Shown: one piece after another, positions 14,620 through 22,398 of the stretch
Layout of the letters: each line of letters starts with the position of its first letter
Position numbering within the stretch: position 1 is the first letter of the stretch
DNA from: Deltaproteobacteria bacterium
GTDB lineage: Bacteria; Desulfobacterota_D; UBA1144; Nemesobacterales; N074bin48
DNA: 24,726 nucleotides
Reading direction: 5' to 3'
Assembly (NCBI GenBank): GCA_004356685.1
Contig: SMWS01000026.1
Location: forward strand, 1-24,726
Made by a program: the position numbers and the translations under genes
The notes under the pieces: model-generated
What the model was told of the DNA's origin: nothing
What the model saw: the letters and a program-made list of their open reading frames with translations, nothing else
The model's database searches: none

Positions 14620-16518
14620 TTAATCTGCCCTAATTGCTGATTCACTTTCAGATTTTTTTAAATACACCAATAGGACCGATATAGCTGCAGGAGTGATTCC
14701 AGAAATCCTGCTGGCTTGGCCTATTGAATTTGGCTTAACTCTAGAGAGTTTCTGTACAAGTTCATTAGACAGGCCTGGTATATTTTGATATGAAAAGCTG
14801 TTGGGAATTGAGACGCCTTCGAGTTTTCGAAATTTGTCTACCTGTTCATTTTGTCTTTTGATATAACCTTCATATTTTATTTCCATTTCTATCTGTGATC
14901 TGATATCCGAATCTATAATGAGGCGAGAATCCGGATCTACAAAAGACAGCTCGTTATAAGAAATTTCAGGTCTTTTTAGAATATCCTTTAAGCTGTGAGG
15001 TTTTTTTAAAGGGGATGAGTCGAATTTGTCTAAAATGTTATTAACTTCCTGGGTAGGATAAATTTTCTTATTGTGGAGTCTTGCCATTTCATGTTCAACC
15101 CTTCTTTGCTTAGCCTGAAAATCTGCAAATTCTGATTCTTTTACAAGCCCTATTTTATAGCCGATTTCTCTAAGTCTTACATCAGCATTATCTTCTCTCA
15201 AAATCAGTCTGTGTTCGGCACGCGAAGTAAACATTCTGTATGGTTCATCTACGCCCTTTGTAACAAGATCGTCGATCAGTATCCCTATGTATGCCTGAGA
15301 GCGGTCTAATACTATTTCTTGTTCACCTTTTGTTTTCAAAGCAGCATTTATGCCGGCAATCAGTCCCTGAGCAGCAGCTTCTTCATAGCCTGTAGTTCCG
15401 TTTATCTGCCCGGCAAAAAAAAGATTTTCGACAAGTTTAGTTTCAAAAGTGTTTTTAAGCTGAGTGGGGTCGCAAAAATCGTATTCTATTGCATAACCGG
15501 GTCTCATAATCTCTACATTTTCAAGTCCTTCGATAGTTCTTACAATTTGGTACTGAACTTCAAGGGGAAGGCTAGTAGATATTCCATTTGGATAAATTTC
15601 ATAAGTCTCATAACCCTCTGGCTCAAGAAAAATCTGGTGTCTTTCCCTGTCTGGAAATTTTACAATTTTGTCTTCGATAGAAGGGCAATATCTTGGCCCT
15701 ATTCCTTTGATTAAGCCTGAGTAAAGTGGTGATTTGTCCAGATTGTCTCTAATTACCTGATGAGTTTTTTCGTTTGTGTATGTTATGTAGCAAGGTAGCT
15801 GCTTTCTGTCTATTTTTGTCGTTGAAAAAGAAAATGGAACCGGATTTTCATCGCCCGGCTGAATCTCAGTTTTATTCCAATCGATTGTTCTGCCGTCAAG
15901 TCTTGGGGGAGTTCCCGTCTTAAGTCTTCCGACTGTAAATCCAAGTTTTTCAAAGGCATTAGAAATTCCGGTAGCTGCCGCTTCACCTGCTCTTCCCGAA
16001 ACAATCTGTGTTTTTCCAATATGGATTAAACCGTTTGGAAAAGTGCCCGGAGTAACTACTACACAGTCTGCAAAAAAGTCTTCTCCAATATTTGTTCTAA
16101 CACCTACTATCTTATTTCCCTCTACAATAAATCCCTCGACCATTCGCTGCTTAATATCAATATTTGGTTCGGATTCTAAAACCTTTCTCATGTAAAGGCG
16201 ATAAAGACTGCGGTCTGCCTGAATTCTTGTGGCCTGAACGGCTGGTCCTTTTCTTGTGTTAAGCCTTCTAAACTGGATGGCTGTAGCGTCTGCCGCCTTT
16301 CCCATCTCTCCGCCGAGAGCATCTATTTCTTTTACGAGATGTCCCTTTCCTACGCCGCCAATTGATGGGTTACAGGACATAAGCCCAATGGTGTCGATAT
16401 TTGCTGTGAGCACTAGCGTCTTGCAGCCTATGCGTGCAGATGCAAGCGCGGCTTCGCACCCCGCATGTCCTGCTCCAATTACAATCACCTGATGAATCTT
16501 ATCGTATTTAATAGTCAT
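14620..16518 (-). CDS. mnmG: tRNA uridine-5-carboxymethylaminomethyl modification enzyme
   Basis: MnmG (GidA) works with MnmE to place carboxymethylaminomethyl on wobble uridine 34 of several tRNAs, using FAD and a folate donor. The 632-residue length is typical. Visible are the FAD motif GAGHAG (about residues 15-20), the CNPSIGGVGKGHLVKEID signature, RRLNTRKGPAV, the PGYAIEYDF stretch and the C-terminal GIT-PAAISVLL ending, which binds MnmE and tRNA. The frame is open to 16560, but family members start close to the FAD motif, so I use the ATG at 16518; ATG 16530 is an alternative. Neither has a strong Shine-Dalgarno. It stands alone, not with mnmE or rsmG. Confidence 0.95.
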   Translation of the reverse strand: MTIKYDKIHQVIVIGAGHAGCEAALASARIGCKTLVLTANIDTIGLMSCNPSIGGVGKGHLVKEIDALGGEMGKAADATAIQFRRLNTRKGPAVQATRIQADRSLYRLYMRKVLESEPNIDIKQRMVEGFIVEGNKIVGVRTNIGEDFFADCVVVTPGTFPNGLIHIGKTQIVSGRAGEAAATGISNAFEKLGFTVGRLKTGTPPRLDGRTIDWNKTEIQPGDENPVPFSFSTTKIDRKQLPCYITYTNEKTHQVIRDNLDKSPLYSGLIKGIGPRYCPSIEDKIVKFPDRERHQIFLEPEGYETYEIYPNGISTSLPLEVQYQIVRTIEGLENVEIMRPGYAIEYDFCDPTQLKNTFETKLVENLFFAGQINGTTGYEEAAAQGLIAGINAALKTKGEQEIVLDRSQAYIGILIDDLVTKGVDEPYRMFTSRAEHRLILREDNADVRLREIGYKIGLVKESEFADFQAKQRRVEHEMARLHNKKIYPTQEVNNILDKFDSSPLKKPHSLKDILKRPEISYNELSFVDPDSRLIIDSDIRSQIEMEIKYEGYIKRQNEQVDKFRKLEGVSIPNSFSYQNIPGLSNELVQKLSRVKPNSIGQASRISGITPAAISVLLVYLKKSESESAIRAD

Positions 16519-16614
16519 AATATAACCCATCAATACTAATCTGGTTTTCAGCTGAGTCAAATGGGGTTTTCTTACGTATGTATAATATTATAGTTAATAA
16601 CCTTCACCATGAAA

Positions 16615-16643
16615 TTGACAAGTGTAGCGTAACGGATTACACT
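16615..16643 (+). promoter_or_regulatory. higBA promoter and overlapping palindromic operator
   Basis: A consensus TTGACA (16615-16620), 17-bp spacer and TACACT (16638-16643). The spacer and -10 box lie within an inverted repeat with 6-bp arms, AGTGTA (16621-16626) and TACACT (16638-16643). Bound HigA/HigB would block the polymerase, which is the usual autoregulation of these operons. The start of transcription would coincide with the higB ATG at 16649. Confidence 0.65.
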
Positions 16644-16648
16644 TCTAC

Positions 16649-16939
16649 ATGAAGATAAGAAATATTCTTCATAAAGGTCTACGGAAATTTTATCTTGAAG
16701 GTGATCCTAAAGGACTTCCGGTGAGTGCGATATATAAACTCAGTAATATGCTTGCATTTTTACAAGACATGCAGGATTTAAAAGAGCTGGAAGCTTTACC
16801 TTTATGGAAAGTTCATAGACTTAAAGGGGATCGAAAAGGTACTTGGACTTTGAATGTAACAAAAAACTGGCGGCTGACATTTTGCTATGATACTGAAGAA
16901 AATGAAATATATAATTTAAATTTTGAAGATTACCATTAG
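16649..16939 (+). CDS. higB: HigB-like toxin of a type II toxin-antitoxin pair
   Basis: A 96-residue RelE-superfamily mRNA interferase of the HigB (plasmid maintenance killer) type, which cleaves mRNA on the ribosome. Family features seen: the N-terminal GLRKFYLEGDPKGL segment, LWKVHRLKGDRKGTWTLNV (family core, about residues 52-70) and NWRLTFCYD, then a C-terminal YNLNFEDYH whose histidine ends the protein as in other HigB toxins. The toxin-first order, with higA 11 bp downstream, is diagnostic of higBA. There is no ribosome site and the predicted transcript starts at about the ATG, so it is probably translated as a leaderless mRNA. Confidence 0.9.
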   Translation: MKIRNILHKGLRKFYLEGDPKGLPVSAIYKLSNMLAFLQDMQDLKELEALPLWKVHRLKGDRKGTWTLNVTKNWRLTFCYDTEENEIYNLNFEDYH

Positions 16940-16950
16940 GAGATAATTAT

Positions 16951-17241
16951 ATGCGTATGTTTAAGCCACCGCATCCCGGGGTGTTTCTCAGAGAAGAAGT
17001 AGTTTCACCGCACAAGTTGTCTGTAACAGAGGCGGCTAGAATACTAGGTGTTACAAGACCGGCATTGTCTAAACTACTGAACGCCAGGGCATCACTATCG
17101 CCGGAGATGGCTCTGCGTTTTGAAAAAGCGTTTGATCTTAAGATGGATACACTGCTCAGAATGCAAACATCTTACGACATAGCACAGGTAAGAAAAACTG
17201 CTAATAAAATAAAAGTACAACGTTATGAAGCAACAGCCTAA
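16951..17241 (+). CDS. higA: HigA-like antitoxin (XRE-family DNA-binding protein)
   Basis: A 96-residue antitoxin and repressor. It opens with the HigA signature HPGVFLREE (about residues 8-16). The helix-turn-helix follows (SVTEAARILGVTRPALSKLL, about 24-43), and then the NARASLSPEMALRFEKAF region common to the family. It neutralises HigB and represses the operon by binding the palindrome at 16621-16643. The AGGAG site overlaps the higB stop codon (16938-16942), so the antitoxin has a strong ribosome site while the toxin has none; this favours antitoxin excess. Confidence 0.92.
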   Translation: MRMFKPPHPGVFLREEVVSPHKLSVTEAARILGVTRPALSKLLNARASLSPEMALRFEKAFDLKMDTLLRMQTSYDIAQVRKTANKIKVQRYEATA

Positions 17242-17304
17242 CTTATAAAAAAGGATAGGTTACACTTTTTATTAATTTATTTTACATTTAAATTAAAACC
17301 ATAA

Positions 17305-18321
17305 ATGCAAAAACCAGACAAATTATACATAGAAAATAATGTTGTAGATTTTGAACTGACCAAAAAAATAATTGGCAGATTAGATTCTGTAGATATCGAA
17401 TATGTAGAGGATTACAAAAAGATTGGGTTTGATAAAAAGTTTGTAGACAGAGCAAATGAGGATAAAGATTCACTCGCGCTTGGGCAAAAAAAGGGAGAGG
17501 TTCTAAAAAGTATAGGCAGGATGCAGGACGGTCAGTACTATCTTTTTCATGAGATGGACTGCAGGTACGACTGTGAATACTGCTATCTCCAATACTATTT
17601 TCAGACTAAAGTTCCCGTGATTTTTGTAAACCGCTGCGAAGTGATAGACAGGATGAAGGAGGTCATGCAGCTTCATCCTAAAACCTATTTCCATGTAGGT
17701 GAAATTTGCGATTCCTTAGCATTTGATGATCTAACGGATTTTTCTTTGGAATTAATAGAACTTATTAAAGATAATGAAAATAGTACGATTGAGTTTAGAA
17801 CAAAAAGTACTAATATTGATAATTTATTATCTATAGATAACCCGCCTCCAAACATTATCCCGTCCTGGACAATGAGCCCGCAGATAATTTCTGAAACTCT
17901 GGAGCACAAAACCCCTAATTTTTCAGAAAGGTTAAAGGCTGCAAAGGCCTGTCAGGATAAAGGTTATACTGTGGGAATAAGAATTGATCCTATAATAATA
18001 TATGAAGATTGGGGAAATGGATACACGCAAATGGTTGACCAAATAATGACAACATTGGACCCTAAACAGATTGATTATATATCACTTGGATCAATCAAAC
18101 TTCACAAGCTCCTGGTGGATGTAATAAGAAAAAGGTTTCCAAAAAGTGAATTACTGCTTGGAGAAATTTTCCCGGGTGAAGACGGTAAATACAGGTATTT
18201 AAAGTTTCAGAGGGTAGAAGTGTATAAAAAAATTATGTCATGGATTAGAGAGTATGACAGTTCAATCAAAGTTGAGCTATCGATTGAGTCGGAAGATATA
18301 AAAGAGCTTGTTTTTAGTTGA
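17305..18321 (+). CDS. Spore photoproduct lyase-like radical SAM protein
   Basis: A 338-residue radical SAM enzyme similar to spore photoproduct lyase, which reverses the thymine dimer formed in spore DNA by UV. The cluster motif is CX3CX2C (Cys86, Cys90, Cys93), followed by YLQ as in the lyase, and by a VFVN-like stretch about 15 residues later. Cys135, in GEICDSLAFDDLT, falls where Bacillus lyase has Cys141, the hydrogen donor to the repaired thymine. The C-terminal TIM-barrel blocks IRIDPII and SLGSIK are also present. Nothing else suggests sporulation, so it may repair or process another nucleic-acid lesion. There is no obvious Shine-Dalgarno at the ATG. It follows higA by 63 bp. Confidence 0.82.
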   Translation: MQKPDKLYIENNVVDFELTKKIIGRLDSVDIEYVEDYKKIGFDKKFVDRANEDKDSLALGQKKGEVLKSIGRMQDGQYYLFHEMDCRYDCEYCYLQYYFQTKVPVIFVNRCEVIDRMKEVMQLHPKTYFHVGEICDSLAFDDLTDFSLELIELIKDNENSTIEFRTKSTNIDNLLSIDNPPPNIIPSWTMSPQIISETLEHKTPNFSERLKAAKACQDKGYTVGIRIDPIIIYEDWGNGYTQMVDQIMTTLDPKQIDYISLGSIKLHKLLVDVIRKRFPKSELLLGEIFPGEDGKYRYLKFQRVEVYKKIMSWIREYDSSIKVELSIESEDIKELVFS

Positions 18322-18473
18322 TTTAAAATAAAGATGAAAGTAAAGAGTTTCAAATCATAGATGCATTTACTGAAGACTTTTAAAAAGATAGAGAAATTGT
18401 TAGGAATAGAGCTTGAGAAAAAAAACGGGGAATACTGGAGTTATGCTAGATAAAAAATAAGTAAGGTCTAACC

Positions 18474-19802
18474 CTAATCGTAGTAATCAAGACCCAGATG
18501 GGTAATTAGTTCTTCTCCAGCCATATACCTCAAAGTGTTCTTAAGTTTCATTTGCTGGATAAAAACATCATGCTCAGGATATAGCTGATCCCCGACCATT
18601 GGAGATTTGAAGTAAAAAGAGAGCCATTCCTGAATACCTGACATTCCGGCTCTTTGTGCAAGGTCTAAAAACAGAACTAAATCAAGTACAATCGGGGCTG
18701 CAAGAATGCTGTCTCTGCATAGGAAATTAATTTTTATCTGCATTTTATAACCGAGCCAGCCAAAAATATCTATATTGTCCCAAGCTTCTTTTTCGTCGCC
18801 TCGTGGGGGATAATAGTTAATTCTTACCTTATGATAATAGTTTGAATAAAGTTCAGGATAGAGATCGGGCTGGAAAATATATTCAAGAACACTTAGCTTA
18901 CTGGCTTCTTTTGTTTTAAAAGAATACGGATCGTCCAGGACTTCACCATCGCGGTTTCCTAAAATATTTGTAGAAAACCATCCGTTAAGTCCAAGGAGTC
19001 TGGATTTTAACCCAGGTGCAAGGATTGTTTTCATCAGCGTTTGACCGGTTTTAAAATCTTTCCCGCAGATAGGAACACTGTTTTTCTTTGCCAGTTCTTC
19101 TAGCGCTGGAATATCGACAGACAGGTTAGGTGCTCCGTTTGCATATGGAGTCCCTGTTTTAATGGCGGCATATGCATAGATCATGCTTGGCGCAATAGCC
19201 GGGTTGTTTTCTTTGAGCCCTTTCTCAAACTTTCTAATAGATTTATGAACGTCTGACTTTTCAAGATAGACCTCAGTGCTTCCGCACCATACCATAACCA
19301 GCCTGGCAAGATTATTATCTTTTTTGAAATTATCTATGTCTTTAATTAGTTGATTTGCCAAATCCATCTTGGTTTTGGCTCTTTTAATATTTTTACCATT
19401 AAGGTTTTTTACAAACTTTCTTTCAAAAACTGCGCTTTGTGGAGAAACAGACTTTAGAGGTTCTTTAATCTGTTCTAAAAGCTCGCTTTTTAATACACCA
19501 GCGTTAAGGGCTGCATCATAGCAATTATCAGAAAAAATATCCCACCCGTAAAATACTAAATCGTTTATATCATAAAGAGGGATTAAATCTTTTATAAGCG
19601 GGGATGTTTTATCTGTTCTCTTACCTAGACGAATAGAGCCAAGCTGAGTCATTGAGCCAATTGGCTTTCCAATCCCAGCCTTTATTGCTTCAACACCGGC
19701 AATAAAGGTTGTGCTAACAGCTCCCCCAATGCCTGGGAGTAAAACTCCAAGCTTTCCTTTAGGAGCTATTATATTCTTTTTTTTCTTGGGTTTAGTAGTC
19801 AT
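18474..19802 (-). CDS. Myo-inositol-1(3)-phosphate synthase
   Basis: NAD-dependent enzyme that converts glucose 6-phosphate to inositol phosphate, the first step to inositol lipids or inositol-based solutes. The 442-residue protein has the Rossmann motif GIGGAVSTT (24-32), CGKDFKTGQT (246-255) with the nearby active-site Lys258, LGNRDG (281-286) and RDSILAAP (363-370), all family blocks. The open frame reaches 19862, inside rpsI, but the extension is unlike any family N-terminus; ATG 19802, with AAGG 8 bp upstream and 13 bp after the rpsI stop, is the better start. The N-terminus has a run of lysines. Its place at the end of the rplM-rpsI operon suggests growth-linked expression. Confidence 0.9.
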   Translation of the reverse strand: MTTKPKKKKNIIAPKGKLGVLLPGIGGAVSTTFIAGVEAIKAGIGKPIGSMTQLGSIRLGKRTDKTSPLIKDLIPLYDINDLVFYGWDIFSDNCYDAALNAGVLKSELLEQIKEPLKSVSPQSAVFERKFVKNLNGKNIKRAKTKMDLANQLIKDIDNFKKDNNLARLVMVWCGSTEVYLEKSDVHKSIRKFEKGLKENNPAIAPSMIYAYAAIKTGTPYANGAPNLSVDIPALEELAKKNSVPICGKDFKTGQTLMKTILAPGLKSRLLGLNGWFSTNILGNRDGEVLDDPYSFKTKEASKLSVLEYIFQPDLYPELYSNYYHKVRINYYPPRGDEKEAWDNIDIFGWLGYKMQIKINFLCRDSILAAPIVLDLVLFLDLAQRAGMSGIQEWLSFYFKSPMVGDQLYPEHDVFIQQMKLKNTLRYMAGEELITHLGLDYYD

Positions 19803-19815
19803 TGATAACCTTGTA

Positions 19816-20208
19816 TTACCTCTTTGAGAACTGTTGACCGCGTCTGGCTTTTCGCTTACCATACTTCTTGCTTTCTACCATACGGGAATCACGTGTTAAA
19901 AGACTGGCGGTTTTAAGTAGTTTTCTATTTGCTTCATCAGATTTTACAAGCGCCCTCGAGATTCCATGGGCACATGCATCTGCCTGACCAGTGAGTCCAC
20001 CACCTTTTACATACATCATAACATTAAAATCATTTGTTGACCCAGTTAATTCTAGGGGTTTAAAAATTTTTAACTGCCATGTTTTTCTAGGGAAATATGT
20101 ATTAACTTCACGTTTATTAACTGTAATAGTACCATCGCCTGGTCTCAGCCATACCCTTGCTACAGATGTTTTCCTTCTTCCTGTACCGTAAAATTCTGTT
20201 AATGCCAT
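19816..20208 (-). CDS. rpsI: 30S ribosomal protein uS9
   Basis: A 130-residue ribosomal protein of the small subunit. The GTGRRKTSVARVWLRPG N-terminus, GGGLTGQADACAHGISRAL centre, and basic tail with the LLTRDSRMVESKKYGKRKARR block are all present; the final KR lies near the P-site tRNA. It follows rplM after 8 bp, the usual bacterial order. Confidence 0.98.
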   Translation of the reverse strand: MALTEFYGTGRRKTSVARVWLRPGDGTITVNKREVNTYFPRKTWQLKIFKPLELTGSTNDFNVMMYVKGGGLTGQADACAHGISRALVKSDEANRKLLKTASLLTRDSRMVESKKYGKRKARRGQQFSKR

Positions 20209-20216
20209 GTGTTGTG

Positions 20217-20645
20217 TTAAACCTCCAAAGGTTGGGGCACCTGTGCTTCATGCGGATGTTCTGTGCCAGTGTATATTTTCAATCTGGCAATCAGTTTTTT
20301 CTGCCATTTGTTTTTAGGAAGCATTCCCCATACTGCTTTTCTGATAATTTCTGTTGGCTTTTTTTCGAGCATTGTCTCGGCATTCATAGATTTTAGTCCG
20401 CCTGGGTAATGCGAATGCCTGTAATAAGTCTTTTGTGCCCACTTTTTACCGGTAAAGCTTACTTTCTCGGCATTCAGTACGATCACAAAGTCACCTGTGT
20501 CTGAATGCGGGGTAAACTGTGGTTTATCTTTACCTCTGAGTGTTGTAGCAATCTTTGTTGCAAGTCTGCCAACGTTTTTGTCTGCAGCATCTACTACAAA
20601 CCATATTTTTTCTAAATCTGTATTTTTTGCGCTATATGTTTTCAT
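20217..20645 (-). CDS. rplM: 50S ribosomal protein uL13
   Basis: A 142-residue large-subunit protein with family blocks WFVVDAADKNVGRLATKIA (about residues 15-33), GDFVIVLNAEKV, GKK--QKTYYRHSHYPGG and the GMLPKNK segment. First gene of the rplM-rpsI unit, here extended by inositol-phosphate synthase. A TAGGTAGGGAT purine-rich ribosome site precedes the ATG. Confidence 0.98.
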   Translation of the reverse strand: MKTYSAKNTDLEKIWFVVDAADKNVGRLATKIATTLRGKDKPQFTPHSDTGDFVIVLNAEKVSFTGKKWAQKTYYRHSHYPGGLKSMNAETMLEKKPTEIIRKAVWGMLPKNKWQKKLIARLKIYTGTEHPHEAQVPQPLEV

Positions 20646-20673
20646 TACATTATCCCTACCTAAAAGACCCGTA

Positions 20674-20701
20674 AAAATACCAAATATAGTTTTTTAGTCA
20701 A
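20674..20701 (-). promoter_or_regulatory. Promoter of the rplM-rpsI operon
   Basis: On the minus strand TTGACT (20701-20696), 16-bp spacer, TATTTT (20679-20674). Transcription would start near 20667, about 22 bases before rplM. Confidence 0.45.
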
Positions 20702-20845
20702 GCAGTAGCTGTAAATACTTGTACGCTTAGTGTATATGAGGAAAATTTCAACATAAACAGTATATATAAAGGTTAATATAATATTTTTATTCCGTGTTTA
20801 ATGAAACTGATCATCGATTCATTGTATCTTGATGGAAGGTGAATT

Positions 20846-20902
20846 AATTAACATTGCGTTCAGCCGCACGGTTGACGTGTAGGCTACAACACTTTGTTAT
20901 GT
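20846..20902 (-). repeat. Integron attC-like recombination site
   Basis: Read on the minus strand, the 57-bp element folds as a long imperfect hairpin: TAACA (20899-20895) with TGTTA (20853-20849), GTGTT with AACGC, AGCC with GGCT, and CACG with CGTG around a TCAAC loop. Unpaired bases separate the arms, as in attC sites with their R and L boxes and extrahelical bases. The stop codon of the adjacent membrane-protein gene (20886-20884) lies inside it, a hallmark of gene cassettes. No integrase gene is nearby. Confidence 0.62.
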
Positions 20903-21271
20903 TGCTTTTTAAAATAGCGCCAACCTAAGCCAGCCAACATGCTGGTTAGTATTAGTAGTGCGAGACCGTAAGCACTATTAATGTAGAACTGACCCGCTTC
21001 AATAAAAATAGCCGGCCCGACGTATGGGTCTCTTATTTCGTCAATTAGTGCGTAAAAGTAGAATAGTGGGAGCGGCGCAACAACAAAAAAGTAAAATTGG
21101 TTTATATAGGGCTGTTAGCAAGCATGCAACCGCACCGCATAATCCCCAAGCCCAGTTCAGTTGTAATGACGGTTCTTTATCCATTACTTCTGCCTGAACA
21201 TCTGTCGAAGCTATTAACACAATAATAAACAGAAAAATTGGAGAAAATCTCGTATAATTTTTTGTCATCAT
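20884..21271 (-). pseudogene. Frameshifted gene-cassette membrane protein
   Basis: ATG 21271 opens a frame with a signal peptide (FLFIIVLIASTDVQA, about residues 13-27) that runs into a premature stop at about 21041. If one base is removed from the GGG at 21109-21111, the frame continues (LLTA then YINQFYFFVV) to TAG 20884, giving 128 residues. The restored product has a signal peptide, a hydrophobic segment around 42-70 and a further transmembrane helix (about 102-120) before a basic KKQHNK tail. No known family is recognised. It is either a true frameshift or a base-calling error. Base composition is less AT-rich than in the flanking core genes, and the attC-like site overlaps its 3' end, both consistent with an acquired cassette. 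Confidence 0.6.
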
Positions 21272-21329
21272 GACAACATAATTAGAACTTATTCAAAAAC
21301 ATTCCGTATATTCAGCCTGAATTAGTTTA

Positions 21330-22293
21330 GGGCATTACGTGTATGACGGATCATAGTATAATGGTTTAGCGTAATGATTAAAAGGTTTACGGCGGCAATA
21401 AGTGTGTCAAAAATATTAAGGATTTTTGGACACATAAAATATCCACGAAAGAGACACTGTATAAAGTGTAGATATAGAAGACTTTCAAGGTTATTAGATG
21501 GCAGGTTTTTGTGTTTAAGATGTCATTATAAGTTTTCAATACTTACAAACACCTATCTACAAAGAAGTTTTCTTCCTGTGGATAGTTGGTATGAGCTATT
21601 ATGGTGGTTTAGTTATGGATTTACAGCAAACAAGACATCAAGGGAGGTCAAACTATCTCAACAAAGAGTGCATAAGTGTTTTACTACAATAAGAGCAGCT
21701 ATATATGATTATGAACAATTTGAGATGAAAGAGTTTTTTGGAGAGGTTGAAGTGGATGAGACCTATGTGGGGCCAAGGTTTAAAAACAGAAGAAAGAGCA
21801 ACAGGGATTATTACAGAAGAATAAAAGCGGTAAAGCGTGGCAGAGGTGCTAAAACACTACTACAACCGGTGTTTGGATTATATCAGAGAGATGGAAGGGT
21901 TTATGTGGAATTTATAAAAGATGCAGAGAAAAAAACACTTCAAGATATAATAAAAGGAAGAATTGTTTTAGAGAGCAAGGTGTATACAGATACCTGGAAG
22001 TCTTACAAGGGTTTAAATAAGCAGGGTTATGATCACCAAACTGTAGATCATGGTAAACAAGAATATGTAAAAGAAAAAAAGGGAAAGAAAATACATATAA
22101 ATGGTATAGAAGGATTCTGGGGTTATCTAAAAGAACATCTTCTCAAGCATCATGGTGTATCTAAAGATAATCTTATATATTATGTAAAGGAACAAGAGTT
22201 TAGATTCAATAACAGAGATTTGAGTACAGAAGAATTTATATTAAAATTAATCTCAGTTTTATTGAATTTTAGTCCACCAAAAGCGTAATGCCC
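21330..22293 (+). mobile_element. IS1595-family insertion sequence, complete
   Basis: A 964-bp element bounded by inverted repeats. The outer 10 bp are identical (GGGCATTACG at 21330-21339 and its complement at 22284-22293), and similarity continues for about 24 bp. It is flanked by the 7-bp direct repeat TAGTTTA at 21323-21329 and 22294-22300. IS1595-type elements usually make 8-bp duplications, so either one base has changed or this one makes 7. It carries one intact transposase gene. Confidence 0.88.
21374..22288 (+). CDS. IS1595-family (ISXO2-like) transposase
   Basis: A 304-residue transposase. The N-terminal zinc ribbon has cysteines 29, 32, 47 and 50. A helical DNA-binding region follows, then the ISXO2-like catalytic domain with Asp128 in VEVDETYVG, Asp206 in YTDTWKSY and the third acidic or amide position in HINGIEGFWGYLK (Asn243/Glu246). 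The C-terminal FRFNNRDLS block is typical. The gene is uninterrupted and fills nearly the whole element; its stop lies inside the right inverted repeat. It looks functional. Confidence 0.93.
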   Translation: MIKRFTAAISVSKILRIFGHIKYPRKRHCIKCRYRRLSRLLDGRFLCLRCHYKFSILTNTYLQRSFLPVDSWYELLWWFSYGFTANKTSREVKLSQQRVHKCFTTIRAAIYDYEQFEMKEFFGEVEVDETYVGPRFKNRRKSNRDYYRRIKAVKRGRGAKTLLQPVFGLYQRDGRVYVEFIKDAEKKTLQDIIKGRIVLESKVYTDTWKSYKGLNKQGYDHQTVDHGKQEYVKEKKGKKIHINGIEGFWGYLKEHLLKHHGVSKDNLIYYVKEQEFRFNNRDLSTEEFILKLISVLLNFSPPKA

Positions 22294-22340
22294 TAGTTTA
22301 TTATATGTATTAGTGTTTTTATAATTCAAATTAATAATAT

Positions 22341-22391
22341 TAATAAAACTCAGCGGTATAGTGTAGCAGTGTCCGCTGCTGAACCTTGTTA
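22341..22391 (-). repeat. Decayed attC-like repeat after the lipoprotein gene
   Basis: On the minus strand TAACAAGGTT (22391-22382) faces AGTTTTATTA (22350-22341), pairing through A-T and G-T pairs with one C-A mismatch. CAGCGG/CCGCTG form a perfect inner stem. It starts 8 bp after the lipoprotein stop codon, where a cassette's attC belongs. One arm seems to have drifted towards AT. Confidence 0.35.
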
Positions 22392-22398
22392 GCGAGAC

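Noticed and set aside
15319..15714. 131-codon open frame opposite mnmG
   Set aside because: Antisense shadow of a highly conserved gene; composition follows the mnmG codons.
18361..18453. A 30-codon plus-strand frame (starts MHLLKTFKKIEKLL) between the radical SAM gene and inositol-phosphate synthase
   Set aside because: Lysine-rich AT-driven composition, no clear ribosome site or promoter, and no recognisable similarity; it could be a gene relic but cannot be supported.
20800..20823. AATGAA...TTCATT inverted repeat with TGATCA inside
   Set aside because: The inner and outer palindromes have different centres and no gene start is near; probably chance in AT-rich DNA.
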